Source: Massilia sp. Root418 | Lineage (GTDB): Bacteria; Pseudomonadota; Gammaproteobacteria; Burkholderiales; Burkholderiaceae_D | Assembly (NCBI RefSeq): GCF_001425265.1 | Contig: NZ_LMEC01000024.1 | Coordinates: forward strand, 248,001 to 312,000 | Reading direction: 5' to 3' | DNA length: 64,000 nt | Shown: piece after piece, positions 62,785-64,000 of the stretch | Numbering within the stretch: the first letter of the stretch is position 1 | Layout: the number at the start of each line of letters is the position of its first letter | The notes under the pieces: generated by a model | Databases searched by the model: none | Told to the model about the DNA's origin: nothing | What the model saw: only the letters and a program-made list of their open reading frames with translations | Position numbers and translations under genes: made by a program

Positions 62785-63560
62785 CAGGAGAAGATCCCCG
62801 TGCCGATGGAACGGCGCGTGCTGGCCGCCTTCGGCGCGCTGCGGGTGCTCGGCACTTGCTTGCGCAGGCGGTACAGCAGCTCCTTGGTGCTGCGCTGCAG
62901 GAATTTCGGTTCCTCGTCCGGGTCGTCGCTGAACTCGGCGTCGGCCAGGTCGGCGCTGTGGCGGAAGTCCGGGAACAGCTCAAACAGCGCGCGGTCCCAG
63001 CCGTCTTCGCTGGCTTGCGCCAGGGCCACGGCCAGCGGCACGATGTCGTTGTCGGACGAGGTCAGGCCGCTCACGTACGGGCCTTTCGAGATGATCTCGC
63101 CGGCCACTTCCAGGATTTCCTTGGGCGCCATCGAGAACAGCACGGCAAAGGCGGTGCAGCCATGGTCGGTGGCCGAGGCCGCCTGCAGCAGCTCTTCGCG
63201 CCTCGCTTCATCCTCGGTGGAAAACACCACGCCATGGATGTGGGCGAACAGCTGCTCGGCCAGGCGCTCCGGGTCGTCCTCGATCAGGTCGTCCGGGAAG
63301 GTGGCGGCGAAGAAGGCCAGGCTGTCGGCCCAGGCCTTGGGCGGCACCAGCAGGGTGGCCAGCGACATCTTGCCCCCGTCGAAGCCGGCCAGGTGCAGCG
63401 CCGTCACTTGCGGCGGGATGGTGTTGAGTACTTCGGCCACCGCGTAGTCGCCGAACTGGTCGGCCGCTTCGGCGAAAGCCTGTTCGGCATGGCCCAGCGA
63501 GCCGGCCAGCACCAGCTCGGTGACCTGCTTGCTGAGGGCGGGCAGATTTTTTTCTGACAT
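62784..63560 (-). CDS. Unknown protein, second gene of a tightly overlapping operon
   Basis: The 258-residue product MSEKNLPALSKQVTELVLAGSLGHAEQAFAEAADQFGDYAVAEVLNTIPPQVTALHLAGFDGGKMSLATLLVPPKAWADSLAFF... is soluble and acidic, with a basic C-terminal tail (STRSAPKAASTRRSIGTGIFS). No recognised domain. Its start overlaps the preceding stop by 1 bp (TAATG) and its stop overlaps the next start by 1 bp, so the three genes are translationally coupled. Confidence 0.75.
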   Translation of the reverse strand: MSEKNLPALSKQVTELVLAGSLGHAEQAFAEAADQFGDYAVAEVLNTIPPQVTALHLAGFDGGKMSLATLLVPPKAWADSLAFFAATFPDDLIEDDPERLAEQLFAHIHGVVFSTEDEARREELLQAASATDHGCTAFAVLFSMAPKEILEVAGEIISKGPYVSGLTSSDNDIVPLAVALAQASEDGWDRALFELFPDFRHSADLADAEFSDDPDEEPKFLQRSTKELLYRLRKQVPSTRSAPKAASTRRSIGTGIFS

Positions 63561-64000
63561 TAGTGTTCTCCTTCCTGGTCGAACATCTGGGCGAAGTCGT
63601 CGGTTGCCTCGCCTGCTTCGTCGTACTCGTCTTCATCGTCGCCGTCGTCGCCGGCTGCCAGCTGCTCCAGCGAGGTGTCGTCGTCGTCCCACAGGCGCGG
63701 GTGCTTGTGCAGGCAGGCCGTGATGATGGCCTGGCGCCCGATGTCCGGGAATTTCTGTTCAATGGCGGCCAGCATCTTGGCCGGTTCGCCGTCCGGCGCC
63801 GACACCAGCGCGAACACGCGCGCCGGGTCGCCGTCTTCGTAGTCCTGGGCCTCGGCCAGCAGCGCCTTCGGGTTGTCGAACTTGATCACGTCCACCAGCG
63901 CGAACGCCATCATGTTCACGTCCTCGATGCCGCCGCCGCCGGCGTATTCCGACATCAGCGCGTTCAGCATCATCTTGTAGTTCTTGTGGTCGGGCGGGTC
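63560..64000 (-). CDS. Unknown acidic protein, first visible gene of the operon (5' end outside window)
   Basis: At least 146 codons are open from the window edge to the stop at 63560, read leftward (DPPDHKNYKMMLNALMSEYAGGGGIEDVNMMAFALVDVIKFDNPKALLAEAQDYEDGDPARVFALVSAPDGEPAKMLAAIEQKFPDIGRQAIITACLHKHPRLWDDDDTSLEQLAAG...). The C-terminus is strongly acidic (GDDGDDEDEYDEAGEATDD). No family is recognised. It heads the visible part of the three-gene cassette. Confidence 0.7.
   Translation of the reverse strand, partial: DPPDHKNYKMMLNALMSEYAGGGGIEDVNMMAFALVDVIKFDNPKALLAEAQDYEDGDPARVFALVSAPDGEPAKMLAAIEQKFPDIGRQAIITACLHKHPRLWDDDDTSLEQLAAGDDGDDEDEYDEAGEATDDFAQMFDQEGEH

Overview
The window looks like chromosomal DNA of a high-GC beta-proteobacterium, most probably an Oxalobacteraceae member of the Massilia/Duganella/Janthinobacterium type. 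This rests on the rpsP-rimM-trmD-rplS block, the beta-proteobacterial DUF3579 and CobD/CbiB-like genes, the FimV homologue and a large chitin/N-acetylglucosamine (GlcNAc) locus. No phage, integrase, insertion sequence, CRISPR array, tRNA or rRNA was seen. All family assignments come from reading the protein sequences; nothing was searched.

Layout. 1-2.9 kb: 3' end of a fimV-like gene (minus), fumC, a small S4 RNA-binding protein and a DUF883-like protein. 2.9-5.4 kb: a minus-strand bufferin-type operon made of a DUF2282 precursor, an MNIO (DUF692) enzyme fused to its DUF2063 partner, and a DoxX protein. 5.5-10 kb: small secreted and motility proteins, then an operon of two unknowns, gspA, gspB and mobB. 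10-12.1 kb: a small secreted protein and a repetitive GIN/DUF2807 surface protein.

12.3-32 kb: the chitin/GlcNAc locus. On the plus strand are a BadF-type GlcNAc kinase, a GntR regulator, nagA, a SIS-type glucosamine-6-P deaminase, a MalE/F/G-type ABC importer, a GH3 hexosaminidase, an AmpG-like MFS permease, the UgpC/MsmK ATPase, a secreted TPR protein and a NagX-like membrane protein. On the minus strand are a large TonB-dependent receptor, a GH18 chitinase and a second NagX-like protein. A second GntR regulator is divergent from the receptor. The inferred route is cleavage by the secreted chitinase, uptake of oligomers by the TonB receptor, inner-membrane import by the ABC and MFS transporters, hydrolysis by GH3, phosphorylation by NagK, deacetylation by NagA and deamination to fructose-6-P. 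No PTS gene is present in the locus.

32-45.6 kb: an M16 protease, DUF3579, a CobD/CbiB-like protein, a Nudix hydrolase, rplS-trmD-rimM-rpsP, a TM2 protein, a periplasmic binding protein overlapping a diguanylate cyclase, a glycine-zipper protein, a frameshifted gene, a LysE exporter and an Rpn-type nuclease. 45.7-57.1 kb: acyl-CoA dehydrogenase, etfBA, a TusA-like protein, alaS, a chemoreceptor, a glycerophosphodiesterase, a class III CoA-transferase and a small unknown. 57.2-64 kb: two tandem TonB-like paralogues of unknown function, a divergent MFS/LysR pair, a periplasmic binding protein and a tightly overlapping three-gene unknown operon that runs off the window.

Ten copies of a dispersed REP-like palindrome (core GGCGGGTTA ... 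TAACCCGCC) occur at gene ends, six of them as three inverted pairs. Two lie inside the 3' ends of coding sequences and supply the C-terminal residues.
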